This document shows, one piece after another, positions 13,741 to 25,064 of a DNA stretch of 32,886 nt; position 1 is the first letter of the stretch; the number at the start of each line of letters is the position of its first letter. The DNA comes from Saccoglossus kowalevskii (taxonomy: Eukaryota; Hemichordata; Enteropneusta; Harrimaniidae), in contig NW_003121418.1 in the NCBI RefSeq assembly GCF_000003605.2, positions 250,011 through 282,896 of the forward strand. The letters are read 5' to 3'. A program made the translations under genes and the position numbers. A model generated the notes under the pieces. It was given only the letters and a program-made list of their open reading frames with translations. It ran no database searches and had not been told where the DNA came from.

Positions 13741-14043
13741 NNNNNNNNNNNNNNNNNNNNNNNNNNNNNNNNNNNNNNNNNNNNNNNNNNNNNNNNNNNN
13801 NNNNNNNNNNNNNNNNNNNNNNNNNNNNNNNNNNNNNNNNNNNNNNNNNNNNNNNNNNNNNNNNNNNNNNNNNNNNNNNNNNNNNNNNNNNNNNNNNNNN
13901 NNNNNNNNNNNNNNNNNNNNNNNNNNNNNNNNNNNNNNNNNNNNNNNNNNNNNNNNNNNNNNNNNNNNNNNNNNNNNNNNNNNNNNNNNNNNNNNNNNNN
14001 NNNNNNNNNNNNNNNNNNNNNNNNNNNNNNNNNNNNNNNNNNN
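13741..14043. other. Assembly gap (303 N)
   Basis: An unbroken run of N from 13741 to 14043. Any open frame spanning it is an artefact of translating N. The true gap length may differ from 303. No feature can be called across it. Confidence 0.99.
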
Positions 14044-17000
14044 AATCACAATCCAGAGGGTCTTTACATTTTTAAAACCTAGATTCTGTGGGTTTCAGTG
14101 GAACAGCCGGAGGGTTGGATGTCACACACAACGTATGTAGTAAGCTAGAAACTAAGTAGGGCAGACTAACATTCCAGATAAATCCTTAAATGGACACGAT
14201 GGAACGCCAGTGGCTTGTGACTAAAATGTTGTAACGGGGTCGATCTGAACTATAGTGAGATGCTTTCAGACTAGTCTATTATTATTGGTCATCCGAGGTT
14301 TGCTCCGTGCCTCGCGACAAACGTTGATCACTAACTCGATAACTCACATCTTTACATACGGCTTTAGATCTACGTATTTTACATGGGAGAACAGTCGAGA
14401 GAAACGAAGCGACTGACCGATACACGCGAATATGTAAACGCACGTTTATATACGTACCATTACCTATACCATTACACGAAACCCGCTTGCGTGAGTATAC
14501 GTACGCATGTTTGCTCACCAGCGATACATTAATGATAAACACGCGTACATTCTACTTCGACCAACGTTTTTTTTTATTGAATATTTAATGTAAACACCGG
14601 AGGATACGTGATAAAATCCACCTTCTAAATAATAAATGTTAAGCGAGATAGTAAGATTGTATTACTTCAGTTCGTCATGTAAAATTAGCTTTAATTCTAA
14701 AATAATAAAAACAATAATAATAATCAATACCCGCCAGTAGTTGCTGACAGGAGTGCACAGCGTAACAACAAAATCGCCATGACGTCATAAGCGAACCTAA
14801 TCGTATCCTGTCACGTAATTGTCAAATTTAATTCCAATTATTTCTTGGATCACGAAATCGGTTATAATGATACAAAATTGAAATGTTTAAACCTCGTGAA
14901 ATTCACAAATATTATGTATGTGAGCAGAAACAAATGAATGGCATATATGTGACGTATTTTAACCGAATACCTTAATCCCAAACGAACATGTCGAGCTACT
15001 TGATTGTAATTTATACACATCGGAACGTTGGTATAGATCGCTGTACCCCCCTATTACTAATAGCAAACATTATATTAGTACGCGGTGCATGGGAAGGTAA
15101 ACAAATATATTTCATACGCGTTGTAGGCGTCGTATGGGACCCACGCGTCGAACACGATGCTGTACAACATGTACTTTAAACGATAAAATTACTGTGTACA
15201 AAATATTTCGTATACACGGCATATTTTTAGATGCCTACATTTTTGTTATAACGTCGCGAGGAATTAAAAACACGTTTTACGGTATACTATAATGATTATG
15301 CAGCTCTATTACGCTTACTTAGGTAAGGCAATAATTCTTTTATACTCCTCGTTTACCCAACTTTTATTGCGGCATTATTATTGTTACTTCACACGGATGC
15401 TGCAAACACCAAGCCGTTTCGCGATGACTTATAGCGCAGTGTACTGTTGTTTACAATGGAAGTGCGTATGTCACACACAGATACCAACAGAATGGATTGA
15501 CTTCTACTTACAAATATGATTTCTCACTATCAACACATAGCATACGTCATCAATGGCGCAGCATTCACTGTCCATTAGTGATATGTGAAAAAAAATATTC
15601 TTATTGTTTACCAAAAAAAAAATCAATCGCGAATGCGATATACTTCGCTCAGTACACGGCCAAGGTCAATATATGTAAGGTGATTGTGGGAATATTAGAT
15701 AGCTACATTGACGACAGAATTGGTTGCTGATATTATGTTAATAATAATATTAGTTTGTATGTGTCGTCCTTGTCCTTGCTTAATGACCATACATTGCTCT
15801 AAATATCACACCTCTAGAAACGACTTTCTATCCAATATACTGAGAGACGGGTTGGTGGTATCCAGTACTGTGAAAGACATATGGCATGTTATCAAAACGT
15901 TTCATAAATATTATTTTCTATAAATAAAAATGACTGGTAATCTAGAAACTATTTGAAAACAGCATTGCGAGTTCCAATTGATTATTAATGAGTTAGTTCA
16001 ATGATCTCCATTCAGCGAGCCCTTCACTTTGAATAAGTGGGCGGTCGCAGTTGTTATGTCACTTGAAGTCTTGCGTGCGCATTATGGGCGTAGATAACGT
16101 GGAGCTCTCCGTCCAATCATTTTAAAGTATTTGAATTTGAATGAAAGGTGATGGTAATTACAAATTGTTATTAATATGTTCATAAACTAAGGTACAGTTT
16201 TCTGACCCTCACTGTATAACTATATACTCTTTATCAAAGAACGTTGGTTGATACTGTAAGAGTACTAGTAGCATGGTTTGTATACGCTGCAATGCTGCCT
16301 CTCTCTAGAGAACGGGGATTCCATGCCACCAAAATGATAAGGTATGTTTTACTTACGTGTAGCGAATACAAGTAATCAAGTTGGTGTAGGGGGGCTAATT
16401 TCCCAAAATGTGCAATATACTACCATCACGTCAACCCTTATTGTGACAGAGTTGTAGCCAGGCAGCACTTTGCGGCATTTTCGCAATGTTTTACAAGTAA
16501 TGGTCGCAGTACTTTATACATAAACGCACGTTTAGCCGGCGCCTGACACATGCCCGGTAAATGGTTTGCGATTCAACTCTATAGAATTTGCAAGTCATGC
16601 TTTATGCTGTTCAGAAACAAAGAACGTTTGCTACCTAATATGCGGACAAATATAATCATGGTTAGTCGACAAATTACAGTTCGGCGACTATAGCGAATCA
16701 CTTTACTTTCCGGTACGGGAAATAAAAATGTCTTCTAAGGCAACATGGTGACTGATCCACCTGATTTTGAACAATTAGCCGTTAGCCGACCGGCAGTTGA
16801 ACAAGACATACATGTGCCTAAAAGGTGAAGGAACGTCACTAAAATCGAACTGAGAACTCACCATGAAATAGTCTCACTGTTTGGAATGTGGCCAAGAGAA
16901 ACGAGCTATGCATTGTAATAGCTGTCTTGAAACTGGAAAAACATGAACATGAATACTAACTAGTTATATAACGTTATATTTCTGAAATTATTTGTTGAAA

Positions 17001-17478
17001 TTAATTCATTGATTCGTGTGTTACTTATGTTTGTTAATTAAATGTCTGCCTAATCTTCCAGCATCTCATTAGTTGCCTAATATACATGCTAAACATATAC
17101 CTATTCACTGGTCAACTCTAGCGGGGGTGAACTCATCCTTCACTTATAACGCTAGCATTTTTGGTTCTTTATGTTCACATTGCTGATTAGAACGTTGATA
17201 ATCCGGCTAATGTATGCAGCGCACTTCAACATTCACATACATAAATCCATTCTGTAAATGAGGAACACGACAGATAGAAAGTCCATTTACAATTACTGCA
17301 CGAGTTTATCCTGCTAAATTACTTTGTATCTAATTTACGTGAAAAAAAATGTTGTTTTTTTTGTTGTTGTTTTTTTCAATAACTGCTGAAATAAGGTCAT
17401 GACATCGCAGCAAATATGCTATGGATACATACTTCCCACTCCAGCAGTATTCGCATAAAGAGAGAGGCGGATTTTGCA
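14044..17478. other. Non-coding stretch
   Basis: No gene recognised. A perfect CRE TGACGTCA lies at 14780-14787. Several open frames of 60-80 codons occur, but none has splice borders or a recognisable domain. A GGGCGG GC-box-like word occurs near 16041 without a recognisable promoter around it. Confidence 0.55.
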
Positions 17479-17543
17479 ATTGGTTGCCAGCGGCAACAAT
17501 CTGCCACGTGATTAGCTTCTTTTATATTTGTACCGTATAAATA
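17479..17543 (+). promoter_or_regulatory. Compact promoter: CCAAT, RFX X-box, E-box, TATA
   Basis: In order: ATTGG (inverted CCAAT box, 17479-17483); GTTGCCAGCGGCAAC, two perfect X-box half-sites separated by 3 bases (17483-17497); CACGTG (17505-17510); and TATAAATA, which fits the TATAWAWR consensus (17536-17543). RFX transcription factors bind X-boxes of the form GTTGCC-N(0-3)-GGCAAC, classically in promoters of ciliary genes in nematodes, flies and vertebrates. The spacing, with upstream sites within 60 bases of the TATA box and a strong 5' splice donor about 100 bases downstream, is what a real focused promoter looks like. The likely start of transcription is near 17566-17573. I infer that it drives the GPCR at 25015, because that is the next coding exon on the same strand. 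Confidence 0.6.
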
Positions 17544-17565
17544 TAAAGCAGTTGGGGAACTGTTT

Positions 17566-17645
17566 TACTCCAATGACAATCAGATCTGTACTGTTCTATG
17601 TGGATTAACGGAACTCCCTGTACAATTTGACTTTCTGCGAAGACA
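17566..17645 (+). other. Candidate 5' untranslated first exon
   Basis: The exon would start about 30 bases after the TATA box at 17536-17543 and end at ACA|GTAAGT (donor beginning 17646), a near-perfect 5' splice site. It contains two short upstream frames of 11 and 10 codons (ATG at 17573 and at 17599), so it is probably untranslated. Joining to the acceptor ending at 24974 would place it upstream of the GPCR coding exon across an intron of about 7.3 kb. The exon and its partner are inferred from signals alone. It could instead belong to another transcript or a long non-coding RNA. Confidence 0.45.
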
Positions 17646-20600
17646 GTAAGTAACTTCTTAGCCGAAGTCATTCCGGTTATCTCGTGTCACTAATTTCAAC
17701 GGTGATTTTGTAACACTTGCGGTAAATTTGTCTTTTGGTTTACGTCTAACGCAGCATTCGCGTAATACTTACATAAAGGAGACGTATATTTGTTACGTAT
17801 GCATTGCTTCGGCAATTACCTTTTCATTATTTGCATGTTAAGTAAGAACCGACTCAATTACGGAGACACAGAGATTCGCCCTGAATTGCATCATAACTTC
17901 GTAGTGTACTCACTGTGTAGCAACCAATGTACGTACTGCTTTATATTGTGCCTGTCACAGCTTGTTTCCACCTTGGCATTCTCTTATAATACAGTGTGAC
18001 GTGCTAGAGATCCAGGGGGATACTGCTGTAAAACTAAGGGAAGTGCACAAAGCGTTGGCAAACAGGATTGACGCCGAATTTAATTACTCGTGATTTGCGG
18101 ATAACGCAATAGAAACACGCATACATGTTTAGTACGTTACGTATTTATCTCTGCTCACTGTAGTGCACAATCTACATCATGTATGACACACACTGCAAAT
18201 GTTTGTTCAGTATTCTAAAAAACAAACTCATCACACGAGACGATTCTTTGTTTAGCCGGAATTACTTCCTTTCACTTGCGGGTAATGTAAAAAAATGAGA
18301 TTGTTACACAAACGTTAACGTCTAGGACTTTTTCTGGACTGATACTGCGGCGACCCACTGTTCAGTAGTATGAGTTAGTACACATCTTGCTATAAGCCAT
18401 ACGCCGATGCGAAATATTGATCCTTCTGGCGACGTATCTGTTGGGATTACCCGTTTGTTTTTACTTCTGTAGTTAATTACCCCTTCTGTAATGACGGGCA
18501 ATGATGACCTGGAGTGTTGACTACATGCCATTAAACTGTTTGTGTAGTTTACCATGCACGACGTTTATTTGTTTGGCAGTAATACTTCCAATTAAAGCGC
18601 CACAACCGCCGTATAGCGCGTTCCAAATTCGCCTCAACAAGCAATGTATGTGTTTCCTCGTCGCATGGGACTTATATCGAACACCAACTTAATATGTCAA
18701 TGTTTGCTAATCACAAACAACCAGGAAGCATCTATACTTTGTTAAGTTTCTAATTCATTGTTAAATTGTTTGTTAACGCGAAGCATCAATAAGTTTAAAA
18801 TTCTAATACATGTATAATTTACAACTGTTACATCTGTAGTTGTTTTAAGAACAAACTAGTTTTGTTTTACATGTACTTATTGTTGTTTACCGGTGTTCAA
18901 CTTAAAATACCTCAATTCTACTGAAATTCATCAATCTGTCTACAATTAATGGGATGCGGAAATTGTTCTCCTATGTGTGATCTCTGGAAAAGGCTACCTA
19001 TTACAATTAGTTTAAACTCGGTTTTGGATGAGAAAATAACCTAATAAACTTTTACAAAATTCAAAGAGTGTATAACCATTTAAAATGTTCAAATCATTTA
19101 TGATAAAAGTGCAGACACGAGAGCGTTGTTAGGCAATTAAGAATATGTACGCTTTGTAAGCCAGAAGTGAACAATTAATTCTATTTTCTATTAAATGCAC
19201 CGTTTTGGATCATCTGAAAAACAAATTCCTTCCACGATATTTACAAGACCATACAGGAAACACGCGTAAGGATATGTCATTCACATTAAGCCATCACCCA
19301 CAAATTAAAGCTGTAGCATTATTCAGTAAATCATGCCTTTAAACTCAGAGAGCAACTTTATCATAATTGTTGTTTATTGTCAGTCTTGTGACTATAATTA
19401 TTTTTATTGTGCATATGTATTACTTATTTGCGAACATAATATAATATTACTAACGTAAACAGCAGCAGCAGTTCGAAGAAAAGATGAATAATCACGATCT
19501 TATTTTAGCATTTACAATTTCTTCATCTGGTGTTGAATATTTGACACGCAAGCTACATAAAAATACCCATCACATTTATTCAGTTTTCCAGAATTGTAAT
19601 CGGCTGTTAATCGACTGCTCAGTCATTATCACTAGGCACGCATTGTTGCGATATGTGTATTTTTCATGAATTCCGTGTATACGGTGAACAATTTCCTAAC
19701 CTTAATTAATGTTCATTTCTCCAAGCGTTACTGAGTATAAACGATAGCAAACGGTTTATTTTTAAACGTTCAGTTCGTTGTGTCGCAGAACTTAAGTTAC
19801 GTCTTAATCAATGTCGCTACACTGTATGGTGTGTTTCTCTATAACATTCGAGTCCTGCTAACAATAAATTTAAATGTGGATGACCATTGTACTGCGAATA
19901 GCATCAATCTACAACCAGACGTGCGTGTTACGTCATAAACCTGAATCAATTAGTTGACGCATCGACCTACAAATCGACATGAATTACCGTATCTGGAATA
20001 TATCAAGAAAAGATCAAAGTTATTTTCAATGCCGAGATACACAATCACATGTTTATGTTTTATACAACACTGTAATTTGTCAGATATCATTTATTTTACT
20101 TTTCAACTAACATGGTGATCATATCGGCAATATTGAGCTCTGTGACAAAGGTTGAGAAAAGATGTATTTATCAGTACAGTAAAATCGCCCGATAAAATCA
20201 AATCAAAACAGCCATATCGCATGATTTTGTAAACATTACATTTCAAATATACAAGCATGCTGATTAGTTCTCAGCTCTTTAATAATTTAACCAATCAAAT
20301 AGCCATGTTGGTGTCATGAACGCTGTCTAATATGTGAAACACACTAGAGTATAGTTTGGTGACGGGGAATAACTCATAAAAGAAGATATTACTTTCGCGG
20401 TGAATACGGGCCTTTATTTGTCACTTTTAAACATCCCGGGCACCTATTTAAACGGATTATTCGCAGATTTTATTATCACGTGTTATTCTTGTTTGAGTAC
20501 CTCAAACATTCTGCAGATTCGTTCGTAGCGAGTCGTGCAATAATCACTAAAATCTTCATCCAAATATATTTATATTACTCACTTTTTGCAGTCAAATGCT

Positions 20601-20692
20601 TGATTTAGCGAAATCAAAAACTTACAGTCGTTTTGAACAGTAGTTGAAATGCAGCTGGTGAAGCTGATGGTCAGGCGTAATCAGACAGAATA

Positions 20693-20822
<130 letters not shown>

Positions 20823-21861
20823 TACAAACCTGTATATGTTCTATTGTGCAATTAGTGTCCGTTCGATGCCGCAATACGTCATTTGCGGTGTCCCGGTGCG
20901 CGCTATTCACTGTGCGATTACGTCAGCAAATACTCGGCTCATTGGTTCTTGACGCGCACTGCCACTGTCACGTGCTTAGATGTTGATAACGCTAATGAAT
21001 GCAACTTTTTCAGAATTTCACTGTGTTTGAAATAAAACATTTTCCTGCTATTCCGTGGTGTAATAGATATATGTTCAATTATAGGTGATTTTAGTGATTA
21101 GTGTTCGACTGACAGACTGTGAACGAGTCAGTAGGCGTTACCAAGCAGCTTGGGACTTCAGAATTACGTTAGTGGAATATATCAAGATTAGAAGCATTAA
21201 CATTAAATCAGCCACGCACTAAATATATCACAACGACAACGAAAGTTACACGATAGCATGCACATTTTAACACTGCACAGCATGAATTCCCGCAATAAAT
21301 ACCATAACGTAAAATAACATATCTTTCATAGTAGCTATCGTGGCTGCATATTGATTTCGACCGTGTAAATGTCATTTTCAATCAGGTGTGTTATTCGTAC
21401 ACATGTGACGTCGGTTTAAGAATAACTTCTTCTTCTTGTTAATTTCCAGAATATACAAGCTAAATAATTATGCAAATTCTATATACATATAATTGAATGT
21501 ATATGACGTACATTTTTTATGATATCATTTCTACTTGAAATCTGTATTTCCTGAGATGTAAATTCATGGTGTCGTTTGAGGCCTTGTTTTTTTATAATAA
21601 AAATGTTATATAATTTATAGTGTAGTTGGTATATTGCTAGTGGTCAAAATATGATATTTCAATAAGACTAGTATCATTACGGAATGCAGGCATAACAAGG
21701 CGGGTGGATGGATACACATCAAAAACATGAAATGCGAGAAATGTATGTTCAGCTATAATGTTATGATGTATAACTAGATGTCGTCTAATCACCTCGCTGA
21801 TGAATATGTGATGCACGGGTAGCAGTTATATAATATGAGGCATCATTGAAAGACCTTTGAC

Positions 21862-22239
21862 ACAAATGGCCAGCCACCGAGATTTTGTTAAAAGCAAGAA
21901 AGTCACGCGATACATTGTTTGTTCCATTCTCTTTCCAATCTCCCACGCAAAGTTCTCCCACTCTGCCACCACGCGATTATATGCTTGTCGTTGATTGGCC
22001 TTCTAATAATAAAAACACGTCAAGAATATGCGTAGTAATTCTTGCAGAATCTCACCACAGAACGGCGGTGTGTGGGTGCAGAGATACTTTCGGTGTTCAA
22101 GTCGGAAGGAGAATGGTCTCTTCCATCATTTACAGTGGAATATTAGACGCGATGAAGGGAGAAAGTAGAATACTGTTTGAGATTCAAATCCAAGTCCCGC
22201 TGTTCTCTCGCTCCAAACGGGACCTCGGTGGCCATCTGT
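21862..22239. mobile_element. Candidate short element with terminal inverted repeats
   Basis: The left end, ACAAATGGCCA then ACCGAG after a 4-base GCCA duplication (21862-21880), mirrors the right end CTCGGTGGCCATCTGT (22224-22239). The segment of about 378 bases is noticeably richer in GC than its flanks. It carries a 118-codon open frame on the plus strand (21885-22241) with no family signature. A GATTCAAATCC word near 22181 resembles an RNA polymerase III box B, but no box A or tRNA fold accompanies it. No target-site duplication is obvious and no second copy was found in the window, so a MITE is the best guess but not established. Confidence 0.35.
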
Positions 22240-22830
22240 AATTAAGGCCTATTGCATCTTTGCGGGTTACAGTGTCACGTGATATTTTATCAGAGTACAT
22301 TTCAGGGCCTTTATATTTGAACCACGCTATGACTCAGCAGAAAAATGTGTGATATGCAGTATTAAAAAATATTGACTAATTCGTGCGAATTAGTGTCTAC
22401 GCACGAGTATTGTAAATGAAATCCGATAGAGAGTTGTTCATAAAATACACAAAATTAGAACGGCGCGTAACAAAATGCCCTTTGGTGGTCCTTACTTACG
22501 ATTAAAATCAAGGTTGACACTGCTAAGTTGTTAAATTGTGCCACTGTTACTAGCTAAGTATTGAAATTGATGCGATCTCGTTCCCGATCAATTCCTCATA
22601 ACTCGCCAAATTGCCTATACAGAGACAAGTAATGCACGAGTTATAATAGTTTGTACGTTGAACGAAAGTTGGTTAATAAAATATGAATATATTGAACTGT
22701 AAAACTCCGCCTACTTAGTAGCGAGCTCATCACAGAACACCAACTTTTATACGAGCAAGTTTTGAAACGAATTAAAATGTCAGTTATAATAATTTGTTTT
22801 TGTTACTAAATGACAGGAACTAATACATAT

Positions 22831-22860
22831 TTATTCATTATTATTCATTATTATTCATTA
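22831..22860. repeat. Three tandem copies of a 10-bp unit
   Basis: TTATTCATTA is repeated three times without mismatch. It is a small simple repeat within the presumed GPCR intron. Confidence 0.9.
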
Positions 22861-24751
22861 CCGTCACCAGTTCACTGACTCAACCATTGCTTTCTATTTC
22901 CACTTGTACGACAAAATTAAACAAATATTGCATATTTTCCACTTTTTATTATTCACGTTCTAATACTGTCCGTTCTAAGCCAGATATGCGCCTTAAATTG
23001 CCAATACACGCATTCAATATCCCTACCATACGCCCACGAGAAACATTTAATCAAATGTCGTATGATTTCAATCCATGTGAGAACATTAATTACACTCACA
23101 CACGTCGTGTGATACGATTTACTGTTGTAACATACAAATCAGGTAAAGAAAATGAAGACAATGTATAATTTGAAACAACAGTGCAAACTTAGTGCTCATT
23201 AACAAAACAATTTGTAAATATGTGCCTTATTTTATTGCTAAGTAACTAACTAAACAGTGTATGTTGCTTTAAATGACTTCAATGTGATCACACACCTGGG
23301 TTCCTGCGGATGTCGTCAATGTTAGCTGCCAATTAGTCAAGCTTATTGAAAATAATTGGAATTGTTTTTAAAATCGTGAGTTTCTCAGTTTAATAGCATC
23401 ACGTCTCTCCCCAACCTGTTGTGCTTTCCTTGATCGCGATATGATCTTTCAACTGTGTGTATTACATGTTCACCGCATGTCATATCAGACAGTATTTTCT
23501 GATGTCAAGTGCGCTTTGTATATTTTGGAAGGCATAAACATCTACTACTTGAAGTTCTCTATTTGTTGAATATTTATGAACTTATTATTAAAACTGGTCT
23601 TAAATTGATTTTCTAAACAAACACATCGAACTGTTTCAATTATGTATGCTTTGAAGTTAAGGATGGAGCGGATATTGTATTGAGTATAACATAAATCAAT
23701 ATTCATTGCACATATATACGTATAACTTGAGTCGCGTTTTACTGTGTACGAGTAGAGTGGATAAAAGATGCAACTGTTTTCTGACTCAGTTTGCAGAATT
23801 TAAAGCGTAACATGCGCTGAATGAAACTGAGTTGTACACTAATTAACGCTGCACGATCGGGGGTCTATGTCGCAATTATGCTGCACTGCGCGGTGAATTA
23901 GTTCAGACATGTGAGGCCTCCCAGGTGAGAATTAAACGCGTAATGTCGTGACGTAAAGTCAGATAAAACTGCGTGTAGTTACGGACTTTACTTACGCGAT
24001 AAGTACACAGACATGTTGTAAATGCGTATGTATCAGCAAAACCCTCTTGTGTAAATGACACTTATTGTACACGTGAAATAAGAGCGGTTTCCATAGGCTG
24101 GCGGCTCGTTTAAATGTGATTGCAGAAAAGCCGAATAGATAAACCCTAGCTTTCAAAAAACAAACACTTTCTCTGTGTCACGACTTTCTTATGTCATGAA
24201 TATCGGATTGCATCGTGATAAACCCTGGGAAACGACCCGCAGAATGATTACAAAGCTGTTAATGAACGCGAAACCAGATACGGCGGACTTTACATCTTTT
24301 TTTTGGCATTTTCCGATTGATTGATTGGTTGGTTATCACTTATGTAAATACTCCAAGCCACAGTTCTATACAATACTAGTACACTCACACTTATCAAATG
24401 TTAAAAATCAACCAGATATTAACACGCACTCTAAGATCAGTAAGTTATTTCCCATGTGCTTAAAATAATAATATTGACCCCACTTGCCGCGGTTTTTTTT
24501 TATTATTTCGACTCGAGAGCTCGCAGTATCCTATTCTCAGTTTTATCAGAGCTACAATGAGAAATTAAATTGGCGAAATGATCAACACAACTTGACAATC
24601 ACATATTGTAGTTTATCAATGAAGGTAATGTTATAAATTACAGTTCATCAGACTGATCTATTGATCATTGAATCAATATCAATTTTTCGAGATTTAAGAA
24701 GCTTAGACAGCAGACATGGATATATTGATTGGTATTAGTAAACCAAGAATG

Positions 24752-24780
24752 TATAAATTCCACACAGCGGGTGGCCTGAC
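24752..24780 (+). promoter_or_regulatory. Possible proximal TATA box and start region for the GPCR
   Basis: TATAAATT at 24752-24759 is followed about 25-30 bases later by CTGACAGTG, an initiator-like stretch. It lies about 260 bases upstream of the GPCR start codon. In such AT-rich DNA a lone TATAAA is weak evidence. It is listed as an alternative to the distal promoter at 17479-17543. Confidence 0.25.
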
Positions 24781-24960
24781 AGTGTCGAGTGTATCTATAA
24801 TGACAAGATGCTTCGTCCTTGTCGACTCAACTGTTGTATGTTTCATGGCGGTAATGTGACGCCACAACACCACTTTACGTATATTAAATCAGCGTCGTTC
24901 AGGGAATGTGTCGTGTGGTGTCGTATGTATCATCGTAATCTAAAATACTTTGTTTCATTT

Positions 24961-24974
24961 ACTATCAATTTCAG
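24961..24974 (+). other. 3' splice acceptor before the GPCR coding exon
   Basis: The sequence runs from a T-rich stretch (TTTCATTTACTATCAATTTCAG) to an AG ending at 24974, with the exon continuing ATAGAG. It leaves 40 bases of 5' UTR in the coding exon before the ATG at 25015. This supports a spliced upstream untranslated exon, most simply the one ending at 17645. Confidence 0.55.
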
Positions 24975-25007
24975 ATAGAGTACTAGTAGACCTGACACCC
25001 AAAAGGT

Positions 25008-25064
25008 ATGCACGATGAAAAACTTTTCGCAAATCAACACAACGACGGAAGTCCCTTATCTTAA
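25008..25064 (+). promoter_or_regulatory. Overlapping upstream ORF at the GPCR start
   Basis: An ATG at 25008 lies 7 bases before the GPCR ATG, in a different frame, and reads 18 codons before TAA at 25062-25064. Its context is weak (no purine at -3 and no G at +4), so many ribosomes should pass it. Because it overlaps the main start, every ribosome that does use it skips the receptor. Such overlapping upstream frames dampen translation of many receptors. The effect here is inferred, not shown. Confidence 0.5.

Noticed and set aside
13649-14140. Long open frames across the N run
   Set aside because: They consist almost wholly of undetermined residues from the assembly gap.
11766-14277. TTTCAGACTAGTCT-type word shared by about 11763-11775 and 14265-14276
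   Set aside because: A 12-14 base match, partly self-palindromic, is expected a few times by chance in a window of this size.
1-17460. CRISPR arrays, operons, tRNA/rRNA genes, retroelement polymerase genes
   Set aside because: I looked for regular spaced repeats, clover-leaf arms and reverse transcriptase or transposase motifs and saw none. The genome is eukaryotic.
22170-22239. tRNA-derived SINE suggested by GATTCAAATCC (box B-like)
   Set aside because: The T-arm does not pair, no box A was found at the proper distance, and there is no A-rich or simple-repeat tail. The inverted ends suit a DNA element better.
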